Assembly (NCBI GenBank): GCA_036251205.1
Contig: CP133958.1
Coordinates: forward strand, 1,736,001 to 1,800,000
Direction: 5' to 3'
Length of the DNA: 64,000 nucleotides
Source of the DNA: Orbaceae bacterium BiB
GTDB taxonomy: Bacteria > Pseudomonadota > Gammaproteobacteria > Enterobacterales > Orbaceae
Shown one piece after another: positions 17,034 through 30,996 of the stretch; within the stretch, counting starts at the first letter, position 1; every line of letters starts with the position of its first letter. Position numbers and translations under genes: made by a program. The notes below the pieces were generated by a model. It was not told where the DNA came from, did no database searches, and saw nothing but the letters and a program-made list of their open reading frames with translations.

Positions 17034-18221
17034 TTACTGCCGAACATCAATTAAAGATGGAGATAAAGACGACTTAACTAGTTTTGTTCGTTTAGTTCTG
17101 TCAATAACATCTCCCGCTAATTGCCCACATGCAGCATCAATATCATCACCGCGTGTTTTACGCACAATAACAGTAAAACCATACTCCATCAAGGTTTTCA
17201 TAAATCGATCAATACGAGTATTTGAACTCCTCAAATATGGGGCTCCAGGGAACGGATTCCAAGGAATTAAGTTAATTTTACACGGTGTATTTTTTAAAAA
17301 TTGAGCGAGCTCTTTAGCGTGCTCAATACCATCATTGACTTGATTAAGTAATACATATTCGATGGTTACTTTACCGTGATTAGCATTTGATACAGCCAGA
17401 TAACGATGAATTGAATCACGTAATGTGGCCATATTATACTTATCGTTGATCGGCATAATCTGACTACGAATATCATCATTAGGTGCATGTAGAGAGATTG
17501 CTAAAGCGACGTCAATCATACCCGCAAGTTTATCCAATGCAGGAACAACCCCTGATGTTGATAACGTCACACGACGTTTTGATAAGCCATAACCAAAGTC
17601 ATCTAACATAATTTCCATTGCAGGAACAACATTAGCAATATTAAGTAATGGTTCACCCATTCCCATCATCACTACATTGGTAATTGGACGATCAATTAGT
17701 TTACCTGTAACACCAATGATTTTTGAAGCACGCCATACTTGACCGATAATTTCAGCGACCTTCAAATTACGATTAAAACCTTGTTGTGCAGTTGAACAGA
17801 ATTTACACTCTAATGCACAACCAACCTGTGATGAAACACATAATGTTGCTCTATCCTTTTCAGGAATATAGACACTTTCAATCAGCTGATTATTACCGAC
17901 ATCCATTGCCCACTTAATCGTCCCATCAGAAGAACGTTGTTCTTGAGCTACTTCTGGCGCTTTAATCTCAGCAATCTCTTTAAGCTGATCGCGTAATTTT
18001 TTATTGATATCGGTCATCAAATCAAAATCATCATAACCAAATTGGTAGATCCATTTCATGATTTGATCGGCACGGAATGGCTTTTCACCTAAACTTTTAA
18101 AAAACTCACGTAGATCTTGACGGGTATAATTTAAAAGATTGATCTTTTCTGTAGTAGGTTTTTCGATCAAGACGGATGAAGATAGCGAATCGCAAGTTTC
18201 GCTCACATTGATTGTTTGCAT
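17034..18221 (-). CDS. rlmN: Dual-specificity RNA methyltransferase RlmN
   Basis: A 395-residue radical-SAM enzyme that methylates C2 of A2503 in 23S rRNA and A37 in some tRNAs. It has the CxxxCxxC cluster motif ([15 protein letters not shown]), the catalytic Cys in [11 protein letters not shown] near the C-terminus, and GMGEPLLN and ISLHAPND. It aligns with E. coli RlmN from [25 protein letters not shown] on, with a slightly longer N-terminal tail. The pilW-like gene follows after 20 bp, an operon-like spacing. Confidence 0.97.
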   Translation of the reverse strand: MQTINVSETCDSLSSSVLIEKPTTEKINLLNYTRQDLREFFKSLGEKPFRADQIMKWIYQFGYDDFDLMTDINKKLRDQLKEIAEIKAPEVAQEQRSSDGTIKWAMDVGNNQLIESVYIPEKDRATLCVSSQVGCALECKFCSTAQQGFNRNLKVAEIIGQVWRASKIIGVTGKLIDRPITNVVMMGMGEPLLNIANVVPAMEIMLDDFGYGLSKRRVTLSTSGVVPALDKLAGMIDVALAISLHAPNDDIRSQIMPINDKYNMATLRDSIHRYLAVSNANHGKVTIEYVLLNQVNDGIEHAKELAQFLKNTPCKINLIPWNPFPGAPYLRSSNTRIDRFMKTLMEYGFTVIVRKTRGDDIDAACGQLAGDVIDRTKRTKLVKSSLSPSLIDVRQ

Positions 18222-18356
18222 AATTGGTACATAGCCTCGTTTTTACACATTACGGCAAAAATAATAATGAAATTGTATAATAAAATATGAAGAGCGATTA
18301 TACTGGTTTTACTTTTATCTGGCTAATCATATCTTAATATTTAAGATTAATATCAC

Positions 18357-19082
18357 ATGAAAAAAATTGTTTTATTTATGTTATTCACTTTATCAGCTAC
18401 CGCTATGGCAAATTCAGTGCCATTAAATAAGTTAATTGGACAATTCAATGAGAAAAAAGATAGTGATTTTATCTCATTAGATTCGACCGTGCTCCCCGTA
18501 AATAAAAGTGGCATGTATTTGCAAAAAGAGCCAACACAGCAATTAATAAAAGCTTATCAAGATTTTAAAAAACAGTATCCGAATATTCCATTTGTCATAG
18601 TCAGTGCGACTCGTAATTATTCTTATCAAAATACAATATGGCAAAGAAAATGGAACGATTTGATGCCTAAAATCAAAAATGAACAGCAAACAGCGCTGAA
18701 TATTTTGCAGTATTCATCGATGCCAGGTAGTTCAAGACACCATTGGGGAACTGACTTTGATATAACGAGTCTCTCATCAGATTATTTCAAAAATAATCCT
18801 CAAGGTAAAATTTTACATCAATGGTTAGAAGAAAACATGCCTAAATATGGATTTTGTCGACCATTTAATGAGGGACGTAACGGAGGTTACCAACCTGAAG
18901 AGTGGCACTGGTCATATAAACCAATTGCCAAAAATTATCTTGCTCAATATCAAACCGTACTGCAAAAAGAGCCTGAAAAAATCATGGATAAGCTAAATTT
19001 TGCAGGCCACAATAAAATAACTCTACAGGCGTTTTTACAAGAGTATGTATTGGACGTAAATAGCGATTGTTATAAAGAGTGA
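18357..19082 (+). CDS. Periplasmic M15-family D-alanyl-D-alanine carboxypeptidase-like peptidase
   Basis: A 241-residue protein with a signal peptide (KKIVLFMLFTLSATAMA). The VanY-type M15B zinc site is visible: SSRHHWGTDFD (His and Asp ligands) and EEWHWSY (Glu base and His ligand). SATRNYSYQ corresponds to the substrate-binding segment. Such enzymes trim the terminal D-Ala of peptidoglycan stem peptides. It is divergent from rlmN. Its stop codon abuts that of the convergent sensor kinase gene with no gap. No gene name is assigned. Confidence 0.88.
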   Translation: MKKIVLFMLFTLSATAMANSVPLNKLIGQFNEKKDSDFISLDSTVLPVNKSGMYLQKEPTQQLIKAYQDFKKQYPNIPFVIVSATRNYSYQNTIWQRKWNDLMPKIKNEQQTALNILQYSSMPGSSRHHWGTDFDITSLSSDYFKNNPQGKILHQWLEENMPKYGFCRPFNEGRNGGYQPEEWHWSYKPIAKNYLAQYQTVLQKEPEKIMDKLNFAGHNKITLQAFLQEYVLDVNSDCYKE

Positions 19083-20375
19083 TTAAGGGCGCCAATAAGG
19101 TAGCTTAATCGTAATAATAAGCCCGCCAGTATCTCGGTTATGGGCTTTTATAGTACCTGTGTGCATAACGATACTCTTTTTAGCAATAGCTAATCCTAAA
19201 CCATAACCTTTACCTAATTCTGGTGACTGTATACGTACAAATGGTTCAAAAATGGTAGAAAGTTTGTAATCATCAACACCCGGCCCATGATCACTAACAT
19301 CTATCTGTAAAAATCTACCACTCTCTTTTAATGAAACTTCAACTTTTTGTCCTGGCTTAGAAAAACGGATCGCATTACGAATAATATTCTCGACAGCTCG
19401 ACGGATCTGTTCAGCATTACCTTTAATAATAGAATGGATAATCAATGTTGGAACAAAAGTCACTTGTATTTTCTGCGGCTCAGCTTCATATTTTGCATCC
19501 TCAACAATGACGCTAATTAACTCTTTCAAATCAAAATATTCATCTAATGGATTCATGATTTCAGAGCGAGAATAGGTCAAGATCTCACCAATTAACTTAT
19601 CTAATCGTTCAGATTCAAGTTCTATTCGCTGTAATGAGTTACCAATATTTTGAGTATTTTGCTGAGCAATACCAATTGCAAGTTGCAAACGAGCCAACGG
19701 TGTACGTAGTTCATGAGAAACATCATGCAATAATGCCTGTCGATCTGAAATAAGAATATTTAACTGCTCAACCATTAAGTCAAAGTCATGCGCTAATTCT
19801 GCAAGCTCATCATGACGATTTTTTAACTTATCAAATAAACGAACAGAGAGATCGCCTTGAGATACTCGATGAAAACCTTTTCGAATCAGCTTTAATGGCC
19901 GAGTTAAATTCCATGCCAAAAATAAGCTAAAAATAAGACCGCCAGTAATTCCCATCAAAAACATAGGAATTGGCATATTAAAAATCATTCCCCGATCATA
20001 ATTTGTTTCAGGATCTTTAAATGAAATTAGGTATGAAATACCATCAGGTGCTGTTGCAGTCTTCTGATAAACAAAATTACCATTACTTGCACTACTAGTA
20101 GACAATTCAATATCAGAATCTTGAACTTTGAATAACGATATGGAAAAACAACTACGTTCTGGCTCTGGTAAATGAGAAATGAAATTAACGGCCTCTTGTT
20201 CACCTGATATCTGCAATAGCTGTGCAATCATTTCAACTTTAGTTGGAATATGATAAAAAGTCTTAGTATCTCTTGTTTCGAGATAAAAGCTAATACCGAT
20301 CCAAGTGAGCTGAAATGTCAGATAAAAAATTCCCCAAAATATAATGAGAATTTTCCAAAATAGCCGTCTGCTCAT
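19083..20375 (-). CDS. Two-component sensor histidine kinase (CpxA/PfeS-like)
   Basis: A 430-residue inner-membrane kinase. TM1 is at about 8-30, followed by a periplasmic sensor region of about 110 residues, TM2 at about 145-168 (FLMGITGGLIFSLFLAWNL) and a HAMP domain. HisKA carries the phospho-accepting His in LLHDVSHELRTPLARLQ. HATPase_c has the N box (VENIIRNAIRFS), DHGPGVDDY and GYGLGLAIAKK. The periplasmic part shows a Cys in EPERSCFSISLF. The signal is unknown; the core resembles CpxA and metal/siderophore-sensing kinases. It is encoded 6 bp after its partner regulator. Confidence 0.9.
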   Translation of the reverse strand: MSRRLFWKILIIFWGIFYLTFQLTWIGISFYLETRDTKTFYHIPTKVEMIAQLLQISGEQEAVNFISHLPEPERSCFSISLFKVQDSDIELSTSSASNGNFVYQKTATAPDGISYLISFKDPETNYDRGMIFNMPIPMFLMGITGGLIFSLFLAWNLTRPLKLIRKGFHRVSQGDLSVRLFDKLKNRHDELAELAHDFDLMVEQLNILISDRQALLHDVSHELRTPLARLQLAIGIAQQNTQNIGNSLQRIELESERLDKLIGEILTYSRSEIMNPLDEYFDLKELISVIVEDAKYEAEPQKIQVTFVPTLIIHSIIKGNAEQIRRAVENIIRNAIRFSKPGQKVEVSLKESGRFLQIDVSDHGPGVDDYKLSTIFEPFVRIQSPELGKGYGLGLAIAKKSIVMHTGTIKAHNRDTGGLIITIKLPYWRP

Positions 20376-20381
20376 AGTAGC

Positions 20382-21077
20382 TTACGATCTAATCCTATAT
20401 CCTACCGCTCTTATTGTTTCAATAGTCACGGCATCTTTAGTCAACTGGTGCAATTTTTGACGAATATTGCTGATATGAACATCAACACTACGGTCATAAA
20501 GCTCCCTTGCTCTTCCTAAACCAGCTTCAGAAAGCTCTTCCTTGGTCACAACTCTCTCTTGATTTTTAACTAATAAAGCAAGTAAGTTAAACTCAGTTGA
20601 TGTCAATTCAATAGTAACATCATTCCAGCTACATAACCGTTGAGGAATATCCAGTATTAAATTATTAAATTCATATTTTTTATTACTTGTTTCAACTGGA
20701 CCTAGAGATGGTTGATCATCAACACGACGTAAAACAGCTCTTAATCGAGCAAGTAGCTCACGCGGATAACAAGGTTTAGGTACATAATCATCAGCTCCTA
20801 ATTCTAGACCAAGAACACGATCAATATTATCACCTTTAGCTGTTAACATTATGACAGGTACTTTTACTGACTGACGGATACTTTTTAAAACATCAATTCC
20901 GTTAATATCAGGTAACATAACGTCTAAAATTATAGCCTTAAACTTACCTGATAAAGCTTCATCAATACCTTCCTGACCAGTATGAACTACCTTTACTTTA
21001 AAGCTTTCATTGGTTAAGTATTCACTTAACATTTGAGCAAGCTCAACATCGTCGTCAATTAATAGAATATTTATCAT
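20382..21077 (-). CDS. OmpR-family response regulator (CpxR-like)
   Basis: About 231 residues. The receiver domain has an acidic pocket in LIDDD, phospho-acceptor Asp in IILDVMLPD, Thr/Lys in MLTAKG and KPCYPREL. A C-terminal winged-helix DNA-binding domain follows (LTSTEFNLLALLV..DRSVDVHISNIRQKL..IRAVGYRIRS). The receiver (LGLELGADDYVPKP) is close to CpxR. The ATG at 21077 (MINILL) is chosen over GTG at 21089, since the protein fold begins there. It forms an operon with the sensor kinase and lies directly downstream of the rRNA operon terminator. Target genes are unknown. Confidence 0.9.
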   Translation of the reverse strand: MINILLIDDDVELAQMLSEYLTNESFKVKVVHTGQEGIDEALSGKFKAIILDVMLPDINGIDVLKSIRQSVKVPVIMLTAKGDNIDRVLGLELGADDYVPKPCYPRELLARLRAVLRRVDDQPSLGPVETSNKKYEFNNLILDIPQRLCSWNDVTIELTSTEFNLLALLVKNQERVVTKEELSEAGLGRARELYDRSVDVHISNIRQKLHQLTKDAVTIETIRAVGYRIRS

Positions 21078-21199
21078 AGGGATTCGCACAAATAATTAAT
21101 TTACAGGAGATTGTTACATATAACCTAATGAAGGTAAACAAATTGATAAAGAAAAATTCAATTTTTTATCAAAAATCAAAATAAGAGAACTGCAAATAC

Positions 21200-21226
21200 A
21201 AAAAAACCCGAACATAGTTCGGGTTT
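21200..21226 (-). terminator. Rho-independent terminator of the rRNA operon
   Basis: On the minus strand, AAACCCGAAC - TAT - GTTCGGGTTT is followed by a run of Ts (plus-strand A run at 21200-21206), about 17 nt after the 5S rRNA. Confidence 0.9.
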
Positions 21227-21242
21227 CTGTTTTATTTAATAG

Positions 21243-21356
21243 TCTGGCGGTGACCTACTCTCACATGGGGGGACCCCACACTACCATCGGCTTCACGGCG
21301 TTTCACTTCTGAGTTCGGCATGGATCAGGTGGGTCCACCGCAACATCGCCGCCAGA
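21243..21356 (-). rRNA. rrf: 5S ribosomal RNA
   Basis: On the minus strand it begins TCTGGCGGCGATGTTGCGG and ends GTCACCGCCAGA. The complementary ends form helix I, and the internal CCGAACTCAGAAGTGAAACG is the universal 5S core. Length is about 114 nt; the ends may be off by one or two bases. Confidence 0.96.
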
Positions 21357-21440
21357 CATAACTCTGTCTCGCTTTCTAACAACTAGAACAAGCTTTTTCT
21401 CTCAACTCGCGATTTTAAATCCAAAACAACTCTAAGTTGT

Positions 21441-24342
<2,902 letters not shown>

Positions 24343-24559
24343 TTACAACTTACAGTTGTCTTGGCTTTTTCAATTTCGCTTGTTTTTTTCTCTTTCTATT
24401 TCAACATCAACGTGAAATCATTCACATCAACGCCTCCATAAAACGAGAACTCGTTTCTTTTCAGCTTGTTCCATTTTGTTAAAGAGCTATATTAATCAAT
24501 GCACTAATTAGTACACTTATCAATATATTATTCGTTGCATTCAATCATCCGTCTTTAAA

Positions 24560-24635
24560 TGGCGTCCCCTAGGGGATTCGAACCCCTGTTACCGCCGTGA
24601 AAGGGCGATGTCCTAGGCCTCTAGACGAAGGGGAC
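24560..24635 (-). tRNA. tRNA-Glu (UUC)
   Basis: A 76-nt cloverleaf in the 16S-23S spacer. The acceptor is GTCCCCT..AGGGGAC with encoded GCCA end, the anticodon loop CTTTCAC gives UUC, and the T arm is AGGGGTTCGAATCCCCT. It is nearly identical to the enteric tRNA-Glu. Confidence 0.97.
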
Positions 24636-24693
24636 TAAATGATCTTTTACAACTTCAAACAAACAATCTATGTGAACACTGTCAGGAACTTCG

Positions 24694-26231
<1,538 letters not shown>

Positions 26232-26370
26232 AAAGTTTGATGCTCAATAACTGTTTCTGACATATTCAAATGAATCTTCAGTGTCACTTATTAAGACTTG
26301 ATTTTTTTAAGTCCGTAGACTTTAATTTCTTTGTCCTAACAGTGCCCACACAGATTGTCTGTTCTTAATT

Positions 26371-26382
26371 TTTAAAGAGCTG
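26371..26382 (-). promoter_or_regulatory. rRNA leader boxA antitermination element
   Basis: On the minus strand, CAGCTCTTTAAA matches the boxA core (TGCTCTTTAACA) between the promoters and 16S. A second boxA-like TAGCTCTTTAACA lies in the 16S-23S spacer near 24480-24492. BoxA recruits NusB/NusE to prevent Rho termination. Confidence 0.7.
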
Positions 26383-26416
26383 ACAGCGTTTCGTTTTGCT
26401 GTCTCAAGGGTTGCGT

Positions 26417-26445
26417 ATACTACGCTTTCCTTTTTAATCTGTCAA
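26417..26445 (-). promoter_or_regulatory. rRNA operon promoter P2
   Basis: The -35 TTGACA (26445-26440) and -10 TAGTAT (26422-26417) are separated by exactly 17 bp on the minus strand, followed by a C-rich discriminator. Confidence 0.8.
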
Positions 26446-26560
26446 TAACTTTTTTCATCCTTTTTTTCAAATTCTGAAAATCGTTTCAACCGATTCACTA
26501 ACTTTTCCAACTTAACCAACCGCCTTGCTTTAAGGCTTTGCGTTACGTCAGTGGATGCGC

Positions 26561-26588
26561 ATTATAGACATCTTCTCGTTTAGATCAA
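26561..26588 (-). promoter_or_regulatory. rRNA operon promoter P1
   Basis: The -35 TTGATC (26588-26583) and perfect -10 TATAAT (26566-26561) are separated by 16 bp. The discriminator GCGCATCC is of the GC-rich type that confers ppGpp/iNTP control. The promoter begins only 13 bp past the gmhB stop. Confidence 0.8.
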
Positions 26589-26601
26589 GTCTATTTTGCA
26601 T

Positions 26602-27147
26602 TTATTTTTTCAACTGCTCATTTTTTATCTTACTAGGTAATTCAGCTAAACTATCAATTATCCAGTCTGCCTGTGTCTCAGCCTCTGGTGTTAAAGGATC
26701 TCCTGTCTTTACAAGCACTGTTTTTTTAACACCAGCATTTCTACCAGATAAAAGGTCAGAAACACGATCTCCAACCATATATGAGTTAGCGACATCAATA
26801 TTTAAATCTTGTTGAGCAGTTAAAATCATTCCTGGTTTTGGCTTACGGCAATCACAATTAGTATAAAGAGGGTCATGAGGACAATAATATACTCCGTCAA
26901 TTTCCACACCTCTATCTATTAGGGACCAATCCATCCACTCTGTTAGGGCGTCAAACTGCTCTTGTGAAAAGATACCTCTAGCAATACCTGATTGATTGGT
27001 GGTAATGACAAGTAAAAAACCCATTTTTTTTAATTCAAGCATGGCCTCTATCACACCATCAATAAAATCAAAATCATCAATTTGATGTACATAATTATGA
27101 TCAATATTAATTGTACCATCACGATCAAGAAAAATTGCAGGCTTCAT
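26602..27147 (-). CDS. gmhB: D-glycero-beta-D-manno-heptose 1,7-bisphosphate 7-phosphatase GmhB
   Basis: A 181-residue HAD phosphatase that removes the C7 phosphate in the ADP-heptose pathway of LPS inner-core synthesis. Catalytic Asp pair in FLDRDGTIN, Thr in [10 protein letters not shown], Lys/Asp in MVGDRVSDL. The zinc-binding loop [17 protein letters not shown], with three Cys and a His, is a GmhB signature. It lies directly upstream of the rRNA operon and divergent from metN, the same order as at E. coli rrnH. Confidence 0.95.
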   Translation of the reverse strand: MKPAIFLDRDGTINIDHNYVHQIDDFDFIDGVIEAMLELKKMGFLLVITTNQSGIARGIFSQEQFDALTEWMDWSLIDRGVEIDGVYYCPHDPLYTNCDCRKPKPGMILTAQQDLNIDVANSYMVGDRVSDLLSGRNAGVKKTVLVKTGDPLTPEAETQADWIIDSLAELPSKIKNEQLKK

Positions 27148-27202
27148 TTATTACTCTATATATCTATTATTTGTATGTATGTAGCATAATATCTATTGAC
27201 TT

Positions 27203-27226
27203 AGATGTCTAGACGTCTTAACATTT
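27203..27226. promoter_or_regulatory. MetJ operator upstream of metNIQ
   Basis: Tandem 8-bp met boxes AGATGTCT (27203-27210) and AGACGTCT (27211-27218), the latter a perfect consensus, with a weaker third unit TAACATTT. This is the arrangement recognised by the MetJ repressor with S-adenosylmethionine. Confidence 0.88.
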
Positions 27227-27255
27227 CTAAATCAATTTTTTGCTTGAATTCTTTT

Positions 27256-28287
27256 ATGATAAGACTTGAAAATATTTCTAAAACATTTATCCACAATAAA
27301 AAAAACATCGAAGCACTAAAGGATATTAATATTAATGTTCCTGCTGGGCAAGTATATGGTGTAATCGGTAAATCAGGTGCAGGAAAAAGTACCCTGATTC
27401 GTTGTATTAATCTATTGGAAAGACCAACAAGTGGTAAAGTTTTTATCGATAATCAAGAGATAACTGGATTATCTAATCATCAGTTAATCTATATTCGCCG
27501 AAAAATAAGTATGATTTTTCAACACTTTAACTTATTGTCTTCGAGAACAGTCTTTGACAATGTTGCGTTTCCATTAGAATTAGATCGCGTACCTAAAAAA
27601 CAAATTAAAGTAAAAGTGAATCAACTTTTAGAGTTAGTTGGTCTAACAGACAAAGCCAGTGTATATCCGGCTAATTTGTCAGGAGGACAAAAACAACGAG
27701 TTGCTATTGCAAGGGCATTGGCTAATGATCCAAAAGTATTGTTATGTGATGAAGCAACCAGTGCTCTAGATCCAGAAACAACACGTTCTATTCTAGAATT
27801 GTTGAAAAATATTAATAAAAAATTGGGTTTAACAATCTTACTTATTACGCATGAAATGGATGTTGTTAAACAAATTTGTGATCAAGTTGCAGTAATAAGT
27901 GATGGAAAATTAATAGAGCAAGCATCCATTGGAGAAATGTTTTCTAATGCTAAAAGTGATATTGCAAGGCAGTTTATTCAAGCTACATTACACTTAAATA
28001 TTCCTGATGATTACTTAAAAAGATTATCTCCGATTCACGAAGAAGGACTGAATCCATTATTAAGATTAGAGTTTTCTGGTGTTTCAGTTGACTCACCACT
28101 ATTATCCCAAGCAGCAAAAGAGTTTAATATTGATAATAATATTATTAGCGCGCAAATGGATTATGCGGGAGGCGTTAAATTCGGTATTATGTTAACTGAA
28201 ATGATCGGATCTCAACTTGCTACAAAAAACGCAATTCAATTTTTACAAAATAATAACACCAAAATAGAGGTTCTCGGTTATGTCTAG
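27256..28287 (+). CDS. metN: Methionine ABC transporter ATP-binding protein MetN
   Basis: About 343 residues starting at [11 protein letters not shown]. An in-frame GTG farther upstream at 27205 overlaps the MetJ operator and is not credible. Walker [11 protein letters not shown]-loop IFQHFN, signature LSGGQKQR, Walker [14 protein letters not shown]-loop LITHEMD. The C-terminal 95 residues form the ACT-like NIL domain that binds methionine and trans-inhibits transport. It powers import of D- and L-methionine with MetI and MetQ. Its 3' end overlaps metI by 8 bp. Confidence 0.97.
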   Translation: MIRLENISKTFIHNKKNIEALKDININVPAGQVYGVIGKSGAGKSTLIRCINLLERPTSGKVFIDNQEITGLSNHQLIYIRRKISMIFQHFNLLSSRTVFDNVAFPLELDRVPKKQIKVKVNQLLELVGLTDKASVYPANLSGGQKQRVAIARALANDPKVLLCDEATSALDPETTRSILELLKNINKKLGLTILLITHEMDVVKQICDQVAVISDGKLIEQASIGEMFSNAKSDIARQFIQATLHLNIPDDYLKRLSPIHEEGLNPLLRLEFSGVSVDSPLLSQAAKEFNIDNNIISAQMDYAGGVKFGIMLTEMIGSQLATKNAIQFLQNNNTKIEVLGYV

Positions 28288-29059
28288 TTTTTTACCTTCT
28301 TTTAAACCTTTCGAGACTTTATTTCGGTTTTTATCACAGTTTGATTTCTGGCATAGTTTTGTTGCATTTTGTTCGCAATTTAATGGCTTTAACGGAAGTA
28401 TGCTTATAAAATTGGCACAAGCAACAGATGATACTATTTATATGGTTATCTTATCTGGTTTTTTTGGTTTAGTTATCGGGTTACCTTTAGGTATTTTATT
28501 ATACACGACTCGACAAGGCCAAATTTTAGAATGTAGAATGGCAAATTCAATTCTATCATTTGTAACCAATATCTTCCGTTCAATTCCATTTATCATATTA
28601 ATTGTATGGATTATTCCATTTACCTATATTGCAATGGACCTACTAACAGGAACAAAAACCTTTCTTGGTAAACAAGCTGCAATCGTGCCACTAAGTATTG
28701 CCGTTGCCCCGCTAATTGCTAGAATGGTAGAGAATGCATTATTAGATGTGCCAAAAGGATTAATTGAAGCTGCTCGCTCTATGGGAGCAACACCATTACA
28801 GATTATTTATAAAGTATTATTACCTGAATCATTGCCTGTATTGATTAATAGCATGACAATTACGCTTATTACGTTAACAGGTTATATTGCAATGGCTGGT
28901 GCAGTCGGCGCTGGTGGACTTGGGCAACTAGCTATCCAATATGGTTATAATGGCTATAAATTAGCAATCATGAATACTGTACTTGTTATACTTATTATTA
29001 TTGTGTTTATTATCCAGTTTATTGGTAATAAGCTTGTAAAACGCGTTACACATCACTAA
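28280..29059 (+). CDS. metI: Methionine ABC transporter permease MetI
   Basis: A 259-residue permease with five to six membrane helices and the cytoplasmic EAA loop ([24 protein letters not shown]) that docks on Met[21 protein letters not shown] is typical of MetI. The N-terminus is about 40 residues longer than E. coli MetI (217). The ATG at 28280 gives the overlap with metN expected of coupled genes; internal Met codons such as the one at 28400 (MLIKLAQ) would give a shorter product closer to the E. coli length. Confidence 0.94.
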   Translation: MSSFLPSFKPFETLFRFLSQFDFWHSFVAFCSQFNGFNGSMLIKLAQATDDTIYMVILSGFFGLVIGLPLGILLYTTRQGQILECRMANSILSFVTNIFRSIPFIILIVWIIPFTYIAMDLLTGTKTFLGKQAAIVPLSIAVAPLIARMVENALLDVPKGLIEAARSMGATPLQIIYKVLLPESLPVLINSMTITLITLTGYIAMAGAVGAGGLGQLAIQYGYNGYKLAIMNTVLVILIIIVFIIQFIGNKLVKRVTHH

Positions 29060-29080
29060 CTTTTGACAAGGAAAAAAGAT

Positions 29081-29974
29081 ATGAAATTTAAAAAACTGGC
29101 TATAATTACAACTCTTGCAAGTGTTTTTTTTCTGAGTGCTTGCGATAAAAAAGATGAAGCTGCAACTAGCCCTGCTTCTCCAACTGCTATTTCTTCAATT
29201 AAAGTTGGTGTAATCTCGGGCCCTGAACAAGAAGTCGCTGAAGAAGCAAAACAACAAGCAAAAGATCTATATAATTTAGATGTGGAACTTGTCGTATTCA
29301 ATGATTATGTTACACCAAACCAAGCATTAAACGATGGACTTATAGATGTAAATGGATTTCAGCATAAACCTTATTTAGATCAACAAGTCGCTGAGCGTGG
29401 TTATAAACTAGCCATTGTTGGTAACTCATTTGTTTATCCAATTGCTGCTTATAGTAATAAATTAAAACCAATAACAGATAAACCAGCTGATGCAAATGGC
29501 GTCGTCGTTACTTCACCTCGCGGGGAATCATATTTTATTGCAGCGAATTCAACGATTGCCATTCCAAATGATCCAACAAACCTAGGTCGCGCGCTATTAT
29601 TATTACAAAAACAAGGCTTAATTACTGTAGATCCTGAAAAAGGTTTACTACCAACAGTAATTGATATTACTAGCAACCCTTATAATCTAAACATTATCGA
29701 AATTGAAGCTCCAATGTTGCCACGTTCTCTTGATGATGCACAAGTAGATTTAGCAATAATTAATAATGCATTTGCTGGCCAAGTGAATTTAACACCAAGT
29801 AAAGACGGAATCTTTGTTGAAGATAAAGACTCTCCTTATGTTAATATTCTTGTAGCTAGAGAAGATAATAAAGATGATCCAAACGTCATTAATTTTGTAA
29901 AAGCATACCAAACAGATGCTGTTGCAGAAAAGGCTAATGAAATATTTAATGGTGGTGCAATTAAAGGCTGGTAA
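29081..29974 (+). CDS. metQ: Methionine-binding lipoprotein MetQ
   Basis: A 297-residue NlpA-family lipoprotein. The signal peptide KKLAIITTLASVFFLSAC has its lipobox Cys at residue 21. The periplasmic methionine-binding domain starts at IKVGVISGPEQEVAEEA. The start at 29081 has AAGGA 9 bp upstream; an alternative ATG-less extension to 29063 is not used. Its end is followed by a strong hairpin, closing the metNIQ operon. Confidence 0.96.
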   Translation: MKFKKLAIITTLASVFFLSACDKKDEAATSPASPTAISSIKVGVISGPEQEVAEEAKQQAKDLYNLDVELVVFNDYVTPNQALNDGLIDVNGFQHKPYLDQQVAERGYKLAIVGNSFVYPIAAYSNKLKPITDKPADANGVVVTSPRGESYFIAANSTIAIPNDPTNLGRALLLLQKQGLITVDPEKGLLPTVIDITSNPYNLNIIEIEAPMLPRSLDDAQVDLAIINNAFAGQVNLTPSKDGIFVEDKDSPYVNILVAREDNKDDPNVINFVKAYQTDAVAEKANEIFNGGAIKGW

Positions 29975-30013
29975 TGCTTTAATTACATCGAACGTATAAT
30001 TACTAAACGACTT

Positions 30014-30047
30014 AAATGAAATAGCAAATTTGCTATTTCATTTTTTA
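30014..30047 (+). terminator. Rho-independent terminator after metQ
   Basis: A 30-bp perfect palindrome (AAATGAAATAGCAAA followed directly by its complement) runs into ATTTTTTAT. It lies only 10 bp before the trmO start codon. Confidence 0.8.
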
Positions 30048-30053
30048 TCTAAT

Positions 30054-30737
30054 ATGATTAATTTGACACCAATCGGTACAATCCATTCACCATATAAAGA
30101 AAAATTTGGAGTTCCAAGACAACCAAATCTTGTCCCACTAGGAAAAGGAGAGTTACATCTCTTACCTCCATTTAATAATCCTGAATGTGTGAAAGGATTA
30201 GAGCAATTTTCACATTTATGGTTACTCTTCATCTTTAATCATACAATCGAACAAGGTTGGCAAAATACAGTTCGTCCCCCTAGATTAGGTGGAAATGAAA
30301 AAGTCGGTGTTTTTGCAAGTCGTTCAACATTTAGACCTAATCCAATTGGATTATCAGCAGTTGAGCTACACGATATTATTAATGTTAACGGACAGATTAT
30401 TTTAAAATTGGGTAGTGTCGATATTGTTGATAAAACTCCAATCATTGATATTAAACCTTATATTCCTTATAGTGATTGCTATCCAAATGCGGCGGCAAGC
30501 TATGCGAATAATAAACCACTTCCATCATTAACCGTTATATTTTCTAATAAAGCAATCGAGCAACTAAAATCGCTACCAGAATTGCAAGAACTAATTATTC
30601 AGGTTGTCTCACAAGATCCTAGACCTGCATATAAAAAGAAGTCGACGCGACCACAAATATTTGGAATAACATTAAGTAACATGAATATTCGTTTTGAAGT
30701 AGAAAACAACATAGCAACAATTATAGACATTAGTTAA
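30054..30737 (+). CDS. trmO: tRNA (N6-threonylcarbamoyladenosine37-N6)-methyltransferase TrmO
   Basis: About 227 residues, beginning MINLTPIGTIHSPYKEKFG. The single-sheet SAM-binding TrmO domain shows GVFASRSTFRPNPIGLSAVEL; the C-terminal part ends with DPRPAYKK and FGITLSNMNIRFEV. It methylates t6A37 in tRNAs reading ACY codons. E. coli has trmO after metNIQ-rcsF; here rcsF is missing and the gene follows the metQ terminator directly. No clear Shine-Dalgarno precedes the ATG, so expression may be low. A TTG at 30030 lies inside the terminator and is unlikely. Confidence 0.93.
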   Translation: MINLTPIGTIHSPYKEKFGVPRQPNLVPLGKGELHLLPPFNNPECVKGLEQFSHLWLLFIFNHTIEQGWQNTVRPPRLGGNEKVGVFASRSTFRPNPIGLSAVELHDIINVNGQIILKLGSVDIVDKTPIIDIKPYIPYSDCYPNAAASYANNKPLPSLTVIFSNKAIEQLKSLPELQELIIQVVSQDPRPAYKKKSTRPQIFGITLSNMNIRFEVENNIATIIDIS

Positions 30738-30750
30738 ACACCATATATGG

Positions 30751-30996
30751 TTATCTGCTCCTCTTGGAGAATATATTATTTTTAATAGCATCTTCTTCAA
30801 ATACGGGCTCAATTTCTTCAATATGCTCATCGGGTAAAAAAATATAATCATCAAAATCATTGATTTTATCTGCAATTTTTAAACTATTACCAATTAATAG
30901 CGTTTTATGTGCATAAATAAAATCTTGAGAATAAGTATCAGTTGTAGCAAATCCGATTAAACAAATGGTTAAAAGAGAACTTAATAAGATTTTCAT
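30751..30996 (-). CDS. Small exported protein of unknown function
   Basis: An 81-residue protein with a clear signal peptide (KILLSSLLTICLIGFATTDTYS) and an acidic mature part (NDFDDYIFLPDEHIEEIEPVFEEDA) ending in basic SKRSR. No domain is recognised. It is convergent with trmO, ending 13 bp from it, and is followed upstream by a 256-bp spacer with no gene. The coding assignment rests on the signal peptide and placement only. Confidence 0.5.
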   Translation of the reverse strand: MKILLSSLLTICLIGFATTDTYSQDFIYAHKTLLIGNSLKIADKINDFDDYIFLPDEHIEEIEPVFEEDAIKNNIFSKRSR

